Source of the DNA: Apostichopus japonicus
Taxonomy: Eukaryota > Echinodermata > Holothuroidea > Aspidochirotida > Stichopodidae
Length of the DNA stretch: 64,000 nucleotides
NCBI RefSeq assembly: GCF_037975245.1
Contig: NC_092576.1
Location: 18,046,111-18,110,110, forward strand
Direction of reading: 5' to 3'
A program made the translations under genes and the position numbers. Positions 23,535 through 35,790 of this stretch are shown piece by piece. Under the pieces are notes generated by a model. It searched no databases and was not told the DNA's origin. It saw only the letters and a program-made list of their open reading frames with translations. Positions within the stretch are counted from its first letter, which is position 1, and each line of letters opens with the position of its first letter.

Positions 23535-26490
23535 AAGTGAATCAGTGAAACAAATACACCCCACAACTGCAAGGGAGTGTCATTTAGCACCAAGAAGAAA
23601 CACCATTAATGGCTTACAATACAGTTCTGAGGGGCGTACCAATACGCCCCGCTACTGGTTGGAGTGTCATTTAGCACCAAGAAGTAGCAACATTTAGTGG
23701 CTTGCAATACAGTTCTGAGGGGCGTACCAATACGCCCCACTACTGGTTGGAGTGTCATTTGGCAACAAGAAGTTACAAAATTTAGTGGCTTGCAATACAG
23801 TTCTAAGGGGCGTACCAATACGCCCCGCTACTGGTTGGAGTGTCATTTAGCACCAAGAAGTAACACCATTAAGGGGCGTACCAATACGCCCCGCTTCTGG
23901 TTGGAGTGTCATTTAGCACAAAGAAGTAACAAAATTTAGTGGCTTGCAATACAGTTCTAAGGGGCGTACCAATACGCCCCGCTAATGGTTGGAGTGTCAT
24001 TTAGTTCCAAGAAGTACCAACATTTAGTGGCTTACAATACAGTTCTGAGGGGCGTACCAAAATGCCCCGCTACTGATTGGAGTGTCATTTAGCACCAAGA
24101 AGTAACAACATTTAGTGGCTTACAATACAGTTCTGAGGGGCGTATCAATACGCCCCACTATTGGTTGGAGTGTCATTTAGCACAAAGAAGTAACACCATT
24201 AAGGGGCGTACCAATACGCCCCGCTTCTGGTTGGAGTGTCATTTAGCACCAAGAAGTAACAAAATTAAGTGGCTTGCAATACAGTTCTAAGGGGCGTACC
24301 AATACGCCCTGCTAATGGTTGGAGTGTCATTTAGCACCAAGAAGTAACAACATTTAGTGGCTTACAATACAGTTCTGAGGGGCGTACCAATACGCCCAGC
24401 TACTGGTTAAAGTGTCATTTAGCACCAAGAAGTGACAAAATTTAGTGGCTTACAATACAGTTCTGAGGGGCGTACCAATACGCCCCGCTACTGGTTGGAG
24501 TGTCATTTAGCACCAAGAAGTAACAACATTTAGTGGCTTGCAATACAGTTCTGAGGGGCGTACCAATACGCCCCGCTACTGGTTGGAGTGTCATTTAGCA
24601 CCAAGAAGTAACAACATTTAGTGGCTTGCAATACAGTTCTGAGGGGCGTACCAATACGCCCCACTACTGGTTGGAGTGTCATTTAGCAACAAGAAGTTAC
24701 AAAATTTAGTGGCTTGCAATACAGTTCTAAGGGGCGTACCAATACGCCCCGATAATGGTTGGAGTGTCATTTAGTTCCAAGAAGTACCAACATTTACTTT
24801 AGTGGCTTACAATACAGTTCTAAGGGGCGTACCAAAACGCCCCGCTACTGATTGGAGTGTCATTTAGCACCAAGAAGTAACAACATTTAGTGGCTTACAA
24901 TACAGTTCTGAGGGGCGTACCAATACGCCCCGCTACTGGTTGGAGTGTCATTTAGCACAAAGAAGTAACACCATTAAGGGGCGTACCAATACGCCCCGCT
25001 TCTGGTTGGAGTGTCATTTAGCACCAAGAAGTAACAACATTTAGTGGCTTACAATACGGTTCTGAGGGGCGTACCAATACGCCCAGCTACTGGTTAAAGT
25101 GTCATTTAGCACCAAGAAGTGACAAAATTTAGTGGCTTACAATACAGTTCTGAGGGGCGTACCAATACGCCCCACTACTGGTTGGAGTGTCATTTAGCAA
25201 CAAGAAGTTACAAAATTTAGTGGCTTGCAATACGGTTCTAAGGGGCGTACCAATACGCCCCGCTACTGGTTGGAGTGTCATTTAGCACAAAGAAGTAACA
25301 CCATTAAGGGGCGTACCAATACGCCCCGCTTCTGGTTGGAGTGTCATTTAGCACCAAGAAGTAACAACATTTAGTGGCTTACAATACGGTTCTGAGGGGC
25401 GTACCAATACGCCCAGCTACTGGTTAAAGTGTCATTTAGCACCAAGAAGTGACAAAATTTAGTGGCTTACAATACAGTTCTGAGGGGCGTACCAATACGC
25501 CCCACTACTGGTTGGAGTGTCATTTAGCAACAAGAAGTTACAAAATTTAGTGGCTTGCAATACAGTTTTAAGGGGCGTACCAATACGCCCCGCTAATGGT
25601 TGGAGTGTCATTTAGTTCCAAGAAGTACCAACATTTACTTTAGTGGCTTACAATACAGTTCTAAGGGGCGTACCAAAACGCCCTGCTACTGATTGGAGTG
25701 TCATTTAGCACCAAGAAGTAACAACATTTAGTGGCTTACAATACAGTTCTGAGGGGCGTATCAATACGCCCCACTATTGGTTGGAGTGTCATTTAGCAAC
25801 AAGAAGTTACAAAATGTAGTGGCTTGCAATACAGTTCTAAGGGGCGTACCAATACGCCCCGCTACTGGTTGGAGTGTCATTTAGCACAAAGAAGTAACAC
25901 CATTAAGGGGCGTACCAATACGCCCCGCTTCTGGTTGGAGTGTCATTTAGCACCAAGAAGTAACAAAATTAAGTGGCTTGCAATACAGTTCTAAGGGGCG
26001 TACCAATACGCCCCGCTAATGGTTGGAGTGTCATTTAGTTCCAAGAAGTACCAACATTTAGTGGCTTACAATACAGTTCTGAGGGGCGTACCAATACGCC
26101 CCGCTACTGATTGGAGTGTCATTTAGCACCAAGAAGTAACAACATTTAGTGGCTTACAATACAGTTCTGAGGGGCGTACCAATACGCCCCGCTACTGGTT
26201 GGAGTGTCATTTAGCACCAAGAAGTGACAAAATTTAGTGGCTTGCAAAACAGTTCTGAGAGGTGTACCAAAACGCCCCGCTAATGGTTGGAGTGTCATTT
26301 AGCACCAAGAAGTTACACCATTAGTTCTGAAATAACATAATAACACCATTAGGTGGCTAAGAATGCAGTTCTGAAGTCCGTACCGATACACCCCCTACTG
26401 CTCGGAGTGTCATTTAGCAATAAGAAATTACATCATTAATAACAACAATAAGTGGCTTACAATGCAGTTCTGAAGGATATACTATTCAGA
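23535..26490 (+). repeat. Satellite array 1: about 32 units of 88 bp with hairpin core
   Basis: Thirty-two successive occurrences of a GGGGCGTA-type core, from 23631 to 26258, are spaced mostly 88 bases apart. Five spacings are 66 (a unit lacking 22 bases, GTGGCTTACAATACAGTTCTG-like) and two are 93 (an ACTTT insertion). The core GGGGCGTACCAATACGCCCC forms an 8-bp stem with a 4-base loop; the rest of each unit is AT-rich and not palindromic. Blocks of three 88-bp units plus one 66-bp unit (330 bp) recur, so higher-order duplication occurred. The right end decays through 26340-26490. Short open frames inside are chance. Confidence 0.95.
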
Positions 26491-27790
26491 CCCTCAGATT
26501 GCTCTAATGGGCATACTGATACCCCTACTAATAATTTTATACCAAAAAAGTACAATAATAAGAGAAGTCACTGTAACCTTACCCAACCCTCCCACCCCCC
26601 CCCCCTTTTTATTTCCATTACACTTAAAACAAGCATTTTAGGATTTGCAGAGTAGAAGACCATGTGGCTGTTCCAGTGTTGCCACTTCCTAAAGATGAAC
26701 ACATATACCCTACAAGACAATTAACCTCCATGTTGTCCCCAAATGACCTTTGACCTTCACCAAACTCAATACGCTTCTTTTAATCAGTGCTATACACATT
26801 TTTTTCATCCTCTGTGATCTAGGATCATCCCTAGCAACAATAGGCACAGTAAGTTCTGTGCCATCATCCCATCAAAGTTTCCTTGCAATGGTTTTCCTCT
26901 TGAACGCAATGGCCAGACCAAACAGACTCAGTGTGAGCATTTCTGTGTCATCTTCAGAAAAAAAAGAGAGAAATAAAACTTTATTCTACACTGACAGTAA
27001 CCATTTTATTTATTTTTTATCTGTTGCATTGATAGTAAAAAAACAAATGAACAAAGACTGCAAATGTTTTTTTTTTGATATGATAAGTTAGCAGGACTAT
27101 ACTGTCATATGATTGCAGTGCTATCACTCTGCTGTCCTCTACAATCTGATTAATACTATGACAGAGGTCACATGTCTGCCTGTATTAGTAGCCTACATGT
27201 TGTTCCCATTATACAAGTGAAGATTCCATTTGAATGTAATGTGTCCCCTTGGAGTAATATTGAATTAAAACATTGAATTTAATTTGATGTGACATTTGAC
27301 CTATGTTTCTGGGGGGTCTGCTAGACATAGACTTTAACCCTAAAACACCTTCATACCAAGTTTTAAGAAAATCAACACAGCCATTTAAGAGGACTGTTTG
27401 ACATAAAATTGGACACCCCACACAGACAACTTTTACCCCTCCCTCAGTCAAACACTTCCGGTGACCATGCAATACCCCACAATGAATGACCCCTATTGGG
27501 AAAACTAACCACTACCATGGCAACTGTTGCGTAATACTGTTAATGGTCCAACTGGCAAAGGAACTACAATATTGTACCTAATCCTCCCTATGAGAGTGAT
27601 TAGATAACAATTATTTGAAAATTCACATACTGTAAGAGAGCGATTCTGTGTGCACAACACAAAGTTATGTGTTATGTGTAGACAAGGACTTTCCATACAC
27701 ACTTTCAATGTCTTAATGCATAGGTCATTGCAACCTGAATATACAATATGGAGGAATGAGATGAATAACTGCTCGGCAGAAATTCTTCTA
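26491..27790. other. Intergenic, no supported gene
   Basis: Contains a C-run near 26596 and several 100-codon-scale open frames with no recognised domain. Nothing supportable. Confidence 0.4.
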
Positions 27791-27794
27791 TAAC

Positions 27795-30700
27795 AAGAGC
27801 CCAAGGGCACTGTGGTTCCTTGCTTGGGGTATATGACAATACACATAATATTATCAAGCAAGATTGGGCTCAAATAGTCCAAGTAATTGTGGTCCTACAT
27901 GTTCCCATAAAGTAACCAACACTATAGACAACACTTTTGTGATCACAAAATGTGATCAGATTTTTGATCAAAAGACACTTTTGAGATCTAAATATGGCGT
28001 CGGAAATGTAAGAAATATAAGAGACCTACAAGCGTGTCAACAGATATGATAACATTGGTGACCTCAGATGACATGACCTTTAAGTTTTAAAATGTTCCAC
28101 CACCCCATTCACAACTTGTCCCAAAATATCAACCATTTCACACCTTGGCATTGAGATTTAATTGCATTAAATGTCAAAAAATTAACTTTGAACTTGTATA
28201 CATAACTTCACACACAAAGGTCACCCGGAGGTCAACCAATTGACATTTTTGATCGGTGAGACCTAAATAGAGCATGACTGTAAAAATTCAAACATTTTTT
28301 CTTTGCCCATTTTCTCCCCCCCCCCCAAAAAAATACTACTTTTTTAACATTAGCTGACCTTTGGTGACGTTGGATCACATGACCATTAAGTTTGAAAATA
28401 TTCCCCTATACCATTTGCAACTTGTCCAAAAAAATCAACCTTGTAACACCTTGGCACTGGGAGTTATTGCATTAAATGTCTGAAAATTAACTTTGACCTC
28501 ATATAACTTCGCACACGAAGGTCACACGGGGGTCAACCCATTGACATTTATGATCAGAAGGTACCTTTAACATCTGAAAATAGCATCGAAACTGTCAAAT
28601 TCCACAAAACACGAAAAGGTCACCAGAGGTCAAATTGAGGTCAGGGGTCACCCAGATGCGGGTCGACAAATGGATTACATTGAAGCAACTCCCAACCCTA
28701 ACAGACAATTTGTTCTCAAGTTATCACAAAAATACTAGTTTTTTTATCATTAATTGACCTTTGGTGACCTCGTATCACATGACCGTTACGTTTGAAAATA
28801 TTCCCCTATACCATTTGCAACTACTCCAAAAATATCAAGCTTGTCACACCTTGGAACTGGGAGTTATTGCACTAAATGTCTGAAAATTAACTTTGACCTC
28901 ATATAACTTCACACACGAAGGTCACACGGGGGTCAACCCATTGACATTTATGATCAGAAGGTACCTTTAACATCTGAAAATAGCATCGAAACTGTAAAAT
29001 TCCACAAAACACGAAAAGGTCACAGAGGTCAAATTGAGGTCAAGGGTCACCCAGATGCGAGTTGACAAATGGATTACATTGAAGCAACTCCCAAACCTAA
29101 CGGACAATTTGTTCCCAAGTTATCGCAAAAATACTAGTTTTTTATCATAACTTGACCTTTGATGACCTTGTATCACATGACCGTTATGTTTAAAAATATT
29201 CTTCTATACCATTTGCAACTACTCCAAAAATATCAGGCTTGTCACACCTTGGAACTGGGAGTTATTGCATTAAATGTCTGAAAATTAACTTTGACCTCAT
29301 ATAACTTCGCACACGAAGGTCACACGGGGGTCAACCCATTGACATTTATGATCAGAAGGTACCTTTAACATCTGAAAATAGCATCGAAACTGTAAAAATC
29401 CACAAAACACGAAAAGGTCACCAGAGGTCAAATTGAGGTCAAGGGTCACCCAGATGCGGGTCGACAGTTGGATTACATTGAAGCAACTCCCAACCCTAAC
29501 GGACAATTTGCTTTCAAGTTATCGCAAAAATACTACTTTTTTATCATTAATTGACCTTTGGTGACCTCGGATCACATGACCATTAAGTTTGAAAATATTC
29601 CCCTATACCATTTGCAACTTGTCTCAAAATATCAACTGTGTAACACCTTGGTACTGGGAGTTATTACACTAAATGTCTGAAAATTAACTTTGACCTCATA
29701 TAACTTAACATACAAAGGTCACCTTGGGTCAACTTATTGACATTTTTGATTGATGAGACCTAAATTAGAGCATCAAACTATACCAATTCAAACATTTTTT
29801 TCTTTGCCCATTTGCTATCCCCAAAATACTAGTTTTTTAACATTAATTGACCTTTGGTGACCTCGTATCACATGACCGTTAAGTTTTGAAAATATTCCCC
29901 TATACCATTTGCAACTTGTCCAAAAATATCAACCATGTCACACCTTGGAACTGGGAGTTATTGCATTAAATGTCTGAAAATTAACTTTGACCTCCTATAA
30001 CTTTGCACACGAAGGTCACACGGGTGTCAACCAATTGACATTTTTGATCGGAAGGTACCTTTGAGATCCAAATCTAGCATCAAAACCAAACATTTTCTTT
30101 TTTGCTCGTTTCCTCCCAAAATAAGCACATTTTTTCTAATGTGACCTATGACCTTTTGACCTTGGTTTCAGGTGTAGTTTAATCTCCTGATTCCAAAAAA
30201 CAAAACGACAAGTCTGTACAACCCTCCTAACTCCGACCGAAAAACTTTGACCCCATATAAGCTCGCATATAAAGGTCATACGGGGTCAACCTGATGACAT
30301 TTATGATCAGAAGGTACCTTTGACATCTGAAAATAGCATCAAAACTGTAAAAATCCCCAAAAACATGTAAAGGTCACCAGAGGTCAAATTGAGGTCAAGG
30401 GTCACCCAGATGCGGGTCAACAAAAGGATAACATTGAAGCAACTCCCAACCCTAACGGACATTTTGTTTTCAAGTTATCACAAAAATACTAGTTTTTTAT
30501 CATTAATTGACCTTTGGTGACCTCGGATCACATGACTGTTAAGTTTGAAAATGCTCCCCTAACCAGTTCACAACTTGTCCCAAAATATCAATCTTGTCAC
30601 ACATTGGCACTGGGAGTTATTGCAGGTTTAATATTTTCGGTTTTTTGACCATAACTGACCTTTGTGGGCACCAAAAACAATAGGGCACACCTTCTCCATA

Positions 30701-30865
30701 TGGCGGATCTGTAGTCCAAGTTTGGCCTCAATCCAACTTTCCCTTATTGAGATAGAGCGTACCCAAGCAAGCGTCACAGATGCACACACACACAGACACA
30801 CGCACACACACACGCCAACCTGACTGCATAGGTTCCTTTTGCTAAAGCAAGGAACCAAAAACAAC
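27795..30865 (+). mobile_element. Repeat-built element with about 399-bp tandem units, AGGTCA-rich
   Basis: From 28356 to 29553 the phrase GACCTTTGGTGACC (or close variant) recurs at 28356, 28756, 29154 and 29553, a period of 398-400. Shortened or altered units follow, with hits at 29849 and 30509. Each full unit has a cluster AGGTCA-CCAG-AGGTCA-AATTG followed by a third AGGTCA and a GGGTCA. The left edge (AACAAGAGCCCAAGGGCA near 27792, then GGTTCCTTGCTT) and the right edge (AAGCAAGGAACC near 30845-30856) share a 12-base inverted match. The right end also forms its own hairpin. Together these look like the boundaries of one non-coding mobile element with internal tandem repeats. Class not assigned. 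Confidence 0.6.
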
Positions 30866-31580
30866 ATTCATAGTAGTCACCTTTACCTCAATGCTCATCT
30901 GATGCCTGGTTTCCCCTATTTTGATGTGCTTGTTTGCTAACCAAAGTTTTGTATCTTTACATTCTTGTCTGGATTGTGGATGCCACCAATAACTTCATAA
31001 TGGTATCCATTTGCCTGAAAGAAAAATTTGTTACAAAATGTGAAAATGAATATATCAGTAACTTAAGTCAAAGTAGCGTAATGTCAGACTTTTGTCCTCA
31101 AAGATCAGGTGTAATTGACATGCAAACAGAAAGCCACAGGGCTTAGTGATTCCTTTGCCTATTGTTATTGTAGGGCATTGGAGGGGAGAGTTCTACTGAG
31201 TACATGGGATCCACAGTGAAATGAAAAAAAAATCTCTTGCAACTATTAGCAAAGGAGAACTAAATGTGTACTCAAAGATATCGTGTGGACAACCCTGAGT
31301 TATCATGTTTTCAAAGGTTTTTAATATTATGATGTGTGTAGGAATCCACATGTCAAGTAAAAGATCTGTTCATGTTGTTCTTCTTGTCTAGGGCTAATAT
31401 TGCCATGTGCATGGTGAGGTACCATGTTTAAGAAGTTTTTCAGACTGAAATTAACTGACCTTGAGTGACCTTGACCGAAACAGCCCAAAAAATAGAAGAC
31501 AAATGCTTAATTCCTATCAAATTTGAAATTTACCAAAACTTCACTTCTTCAGCTAGAAAAGTTGTCAGTTGTTGACCACT
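30866..31580. other. Intergenic, nothing recognised
   Basis: No gene supported. Isolated TGACCTTGAGTGACC phrases near 31455 are probably decayed relatives of the tandem units upstream. Confidence 0.4.
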
Positions 31581-31583
31581 AGT

Positions 31584-32184
31584 CAGGGTTTTTGTTGAGA
31601 AATGAAGTAGATGGGTCAAGTTGAAAAGTAGGTGGGACTGTCTGTAGGCGGACATGGGGGAGGGGTCTAACCCTCCCCTCCCCTTTGCCGGAAAATTGCA
31701 ATTTAAAAAGTCTCTAGATGCAAAATGGTGCAATATACAGTTGTTTGGTCAATGACATTGCCCCCTCCCAATCACCCCTTTCTTATGTCCTATTTTTCTT
31801 TTTTTCTCCTGAATTTTTTTTATTAACACTCGGGTCATGGAGCCTAGGGAGGTAGCTATGCCACTGAACCGAACTTAGCAAGGGTGTGACGCACTTGCTG
31901 CATTAAATGAAGTGCCATCATAACAAAATGATACTAGGTCTACGGTACCTACAAAGTGAGTAGGATTTTACTGCCAAAAAATACCCAACTAGGTCTGTGA
32001 TAGAATTTAGTATTTATATAGTATTTATTTCTCTCGATTTTTTTCGTCTAATTTTTATTTTTAATTTTAATTTATTTTTTTTTTAAATTTTTTTTTTTTA
32101 ACTGAGCGTTGCAAAGTAGCCGGGTCCTGTACGTGCAGTAAGCGAGTCATTTGCCCCGGGTCCCGGCTACTAACGAAAACCCTG
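31584..32184. mobile_element. hAT-like non-autonomous element, 601 bp, with nested copy
   Basis: Left end CAGGGTTTTTGTT, right end AACGAAAACCCTG, imperfect terminal inverted repeats of the CAGNG type used by hAT elements. CTAGT lies directly outside both ends; hAT elements normally make 8-bp duplications, so this is either a decayed one or coincidence. Inside, 31617-31866 resembles the GC-rich repeats at 35.8, 37.0 and 39.4 kb (GGGGGAGGGGTCTAA, GGTGCAATATA) and ends in a CATAGCTA/GCCACTG-type terminus, suggesting a nested insertion. Confidence 0.55.
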
Positions 32185-32189
32185 CTAGT

Positions 32190-33090
32190 GACCTCAAATG
32201 ACCTTGACTTCTCCCAACACACTATCAGCTGAGTATTTACTAAGAGTGTCTTCATACTGAGCATTAACTTCATGCAAGCTGTACTTAGTGAGATATGTCT
32301 TCAGAATTTAACTAAAATTGACCTCAAATGACATTTGACCTCAAAAAAAGTTAACATTATAGATGGCAAGTATTCAATCAGAGGAACAAATTTGACATTC
32401 TATGTAGCTTTATTCTTTGAGTTAGCTCATTCACAAAGTTTTCAGGTTTAGACCATTGGTTATCTCATATGACCTTTGGCCCCTCCCAAAGCAATAACAG
32501 TGAAGAATTTACTAAGGTGGTAGATACCGAATACATTCTTCTAATTGTTCAAAGTGTGAACTTTATGTAAGCTGTACATGGTGAGATAACCTGTTAACAA
32601 AGTTTCAGATTTTTAGGTGGTGTGGACCTCAAACAATTTTTGACGTACTAAGTAACAGCAAGTGGTAAGAACTCGGTTGAGGGATAAGCATACTAATTTC
32701 ACTTAACCTTTACTTCAGTAAGGTCATTTATAGGGTTTTTTACGGTTGACCACTGGCAATTAAATAACAATTGCAGCTGAGAATTTGCTAAGGGGTAGCT
32801 TTCTACCAAGTATGAACTTCATGCATATTGCACTTGTTGAATTATCAAAGTTTTCAAAATTTGAGCTAAGGCATCTCTCTCTCACATATGCACACACAAG
32901 CAGTCACTGCTGCATGGTTTTTGATAAACAATTATGAAGCACTCCATTATAAAAATCACTTTATAATCAAGTGCTGATTACTCACCGTGGGTTCTGAAAA
33001 ATTCTCCAAGTTTTCCAAAGTTGTTGCTATAACAGTCAGTGGTTGATATTGTGGTTGTTAAAATCTAACATAGCCTCTTTTAGTTTGGTG
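32190..33090. other. Intergenic with decayed TGACCT-type repeats
   Basis: Several diverged phrases such as TTGACCTCAAATGAC recur, as in the 28-30 kb units. Downstream of the last coding exon of the minus-strand gene, so it may include its 3' UTR. No clear poly(A) signal identified. Confidence 0.35.
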
Positions 33091-33095
33091 AGAAA

Positions 33096-33160
33096 TTACA
33101 CATTCACTTCTCTCAACTTCCAACCAACTTCTAGATTTTCTATGTCAATATTTGCAACAC
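33096..33160 (-). CDS. Last coding exon of unrecognised gene
   Basis: On the minus strand the acceptor TTTTTACTTCTCCACAG is followed by a 65-base exon reading VANIDIENLEVGWKLREVNV and ending in TAA at 33096-33098. Joined to the exon at 33955-34097, the split codon G|GT restores Gly and keeps the frame. This is good evidence for a real spliced transcript. I do not recognise the protein. It is the C-terminus of a hydrophilic, Lys-rich protein. Confidence 0.55.
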
Positions 33161-33954
33161 CTGTGGAGAAGTAAAAACAATGGTAAGTAAATTTCTGCAA
33201 AGCTAACATCAACTGACAGGGAAATGCCACACTGTAGGTATGCAAAAGGTTTTCCGTAAACTTTGTATTTAAAGCTAAAAATACTATTCAAACCAAATGT
33301 ACACAGTGACTATAATGATTGTTAAAGTATGTTGAGAAGCAATGTTCAATTAATGAACACATTATTAATGGGGTTCTGACCCCTCCCCGATAACACTCAA
33401 ATAAAAACTGATACTTCTATTGATGTTGTAAATTTCTGGTGAAAAGTCAACAGTTGAGGCAGTTCTTAATGGGCATGCAGTAGGAGGCATACAGATGGCT
33501 CAGTATGAAGGACACTACACAGAAACTGGTGTAAAATGAATTTAACAGCTGCCTACTGTCCGTTTAGTTGTGGGCTGCTGAATATTACTCATACAGTATG
33601 CGGGCCCACCATGGTAGCCACAGGAAGAAATTTTGACTAACAAAAGGCCAAAAATAGATTGCTGAAAATGGAAGATGATTGTTTTAGCATCTATGACAAA
33701 CTTTGATCAATGTTTTTAAGTGTTGAAAATTAACGCTTATTCAAATTCTCTTCAATTTTTTTTTTTGTTCAGTAAATTGGTGAACCAAAAAGTTTGGGTT
33801 TTTTTTCCCTTTGTTTTTTGGTGGGCCAGATTAGATTGTCTGGCATGCTCAATCTAGCTAGTAGGGGCCCCCTTTTCTAAAACCACAACAGTTCCAATTC
33901 CTGAGGCAGTATATTGTACTGCTACCGTACCTGACAGCTTCTAAGGGTTCTCAC
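33161..33954 (-). other. Inferred intron
   Basis: Minus-strand boundaries GTGAGA (next to 33955) and CACAG (next to 33160) follow the GT-AG rule. The 794 bases between carry no coding signal on the minus strand. Confidence 0.45.
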
Positions 33955-34097
33955 CTAAGAATGCTGCATTGACTTCCTTCTTGATGAATTCTAAAGGGCT
34001 GACAACTGGCTGATCCTTATTACTCTTCCTCTTTTTGTGAAGCACAGGTAACTTGTGCTGTGCCTTTCTTTTCTCTTTACTTCCTGATGTTGAAGGT
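33955..34097 (-). CDS. Internal coding exon of unrecognised gene
   Basis: Acceptor TTTAAAACAG, then 143 bases open in one frame, then donor TTCTTAG|GTGAGAA. The product begins PSTSGSKEKRKAQHKLPVLH, has the basic patch KKRKSNKD, and ends PLEFIKKEVNAAFL. The basic cluster could be a nuclear localisation signal. Upstream exons are needed because there is no in-frame ATG; a donor-like AAAG|GTGAGT at 34660 on the same strand could end an untranslated first exon. No function is claimed. Confidence 0.5.
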
Positions 34098-35020
34098 CTG
34101 TTTTAAAGTGGAAAAGAGCAGTTAGTAAACCTGAATATGATAATATGCTAGTGTCCTTTGACTCCTTGGACTCCAATATATCAACCCCAATCTTGGCCCA
34201 ATGTCTGACCCAGAGGGGAGAAGGGGTACACATGAGGCTTTCACCCCCATGAAATTGAAGACTGTAAGCATTTCACTGCACTGGTGCATGTCAGTCTCTG
34301 ACGCAATAATATTCCTTGTTACTATATTATATTGATTCAAAACTAATTATATAGTTGCCATAAAATTTTAGGATTTTAGAGTAGCCGACAACAGGAACGA
34401 AATTAGGATTTAGGAGCACTTCACGTTTTAACAATGTTGATATGTTAACACTATCCTGGCTTCACTGATTAAACAGGCTTACGGTCTAGCTCTTGCTAAG
34501 TTGGAGTTGGACGTGACAATGTTATTTTCTACGAAATTTTAACAGATTTGTAGGTGCAAACAACAAAAACACACGTTTTTTTTTTAAATGAAAGCTGAAG
34601 GTTAAGGAACGTGAAGCATCAATCGAATTAATCAAATAGCTGCACGAAATTAGGACTCACCTTTGATGTTGTGACCTAGCCTACACAGACTTCAGTCTAG
34701 AAATAGTGTGTACGCTACCTAGGGCCTAAGTTAGAGCCCGTAGAGGCCCCTTTTCTTCTAAGTTCTATTTGAGGCGTATTACAACGAACCGAACTTGTCA
34801 AAAAATTGGCAAAATCGCTAGGTCAATAACTTCCTGGGCTCCTGCCTGTAATTGTACCGTAAATTGTCGAGAGGAATAATACATTTAAAATGCCGGTATA
34901 TCCTAGTCATTGAATCAACTTGAAGTAGGCCTAACGTTTAATACTAACTCGCATCATGTAGTGTACTTCACTTTTTCACCTTTGACCCTCAAGTTTTCTG
35001 TCAAATTCACGTACGTACAT
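34098..35020. other. Presumed intron and 5' region of minus-strand gene
   Basis: Includes the donor-like site at 34660. Otherwise anonymous. This may be the upstream region shared by the minus-strand exons and the plus-strand exon-like pieces beyond 35.2 kb. Confidence 0.3.
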
Positions 35021-35021
35021 A

Positions 35022-35692
35022 ATATAAGCCAACGAGGTAAATGAATCTGGAGGATTCATGTCAATTGGGTGCGCGCGTACCATGTATGGAGGGTCATGTG
35101 ACGTGTTCCAGGGTGGTACTATACTGATATTTCTCTGTAGCAGTTCGAGAACAGTGTTAGTGACTTCGTGAAAGATTGGTCGGTTCGGACATGGGAAATA
35201 ACGGCATAAGAAGGTACTGGTACTTCAGGCCTACGAAATAGTGCTAATATGCTAACGTTCAACCTTATTCTCTTGAATGAAGGCAGGCTTTCTACATAAT
35301 CTTACTTATTAATACAGCTCTAGGGCAAGCTTTGTCTCATATGGCCTAACGTTATTAATACACGCTATAAGTTAATGTAGAAATGGGAAATGTTTAGTTC
35401 AGTGCAACCACGGAATTCTCCATGGAACAGAGCCTAATGCTGCTCGACGGGAATATAGCTATCACGTTAGGCTACGGGCACGGTTATTGCTAGGTAACGG
35501 GTGTCGTCTGCTGCTCTAAGCACGCAAACACATTTACGTACTAGTTGGGTGAAATAATCATGCGTAATAGGGAGAGTAGTATATTAGTACCACCCTGGAA
35601 CACATCACATGACCCTCCATACATGGTACGCGCGTACGCCCGTATTTACTGTGTGATAGTTTCTCCAGATTCATTTACCTCGTTGATATAAG
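35022..35692. repeat. Inverted repeat, arms about 105 bp
   Basis: Left arm 35022-35123 and right arm 35585-35692 are complementary through CGAGGTAAATGAATCTGGAG, then CGCGCGTACCATGTATGGAG and GGTCATGTGA, with a few differences. The interior, about 460 bases, is unique and includes an ATG-started mini-exon with donor AAG|GTACTGG (35191-35213). It may be a MITE or a foldback region between two diverging transcription units. Confidence 0.7.
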
Positions 35693-35790
35693 CTTAAGGA
35701 GGTAGCACTTGTATGTTACTACGCGACTGTGGTCGCCGTTTTCTTGTTCGTCGGAAAATATCACAGAAACAGATTGTAGTAGTAGAAACC

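Noticed and set aside
23606-23939. Frames of 70-80 codons in array 1
   Set aside because: They are read through the satellite units and stop wherever a 66-bp unit breaks phase.
23535-26490. CRISPR-like array of hairpin repeats
   Set aside because: Units are direct tandem repeats without unique spacers, in animal DNA with introns and retrotransposons. A satellite fits; CRISPR does not.
26750-27091. 113-codon frame with hydrophobic start
   Set aside because: Begins at a non-coding repeat phrase containing TGACCTTTGACC; no recognised motif and no other gene signal.
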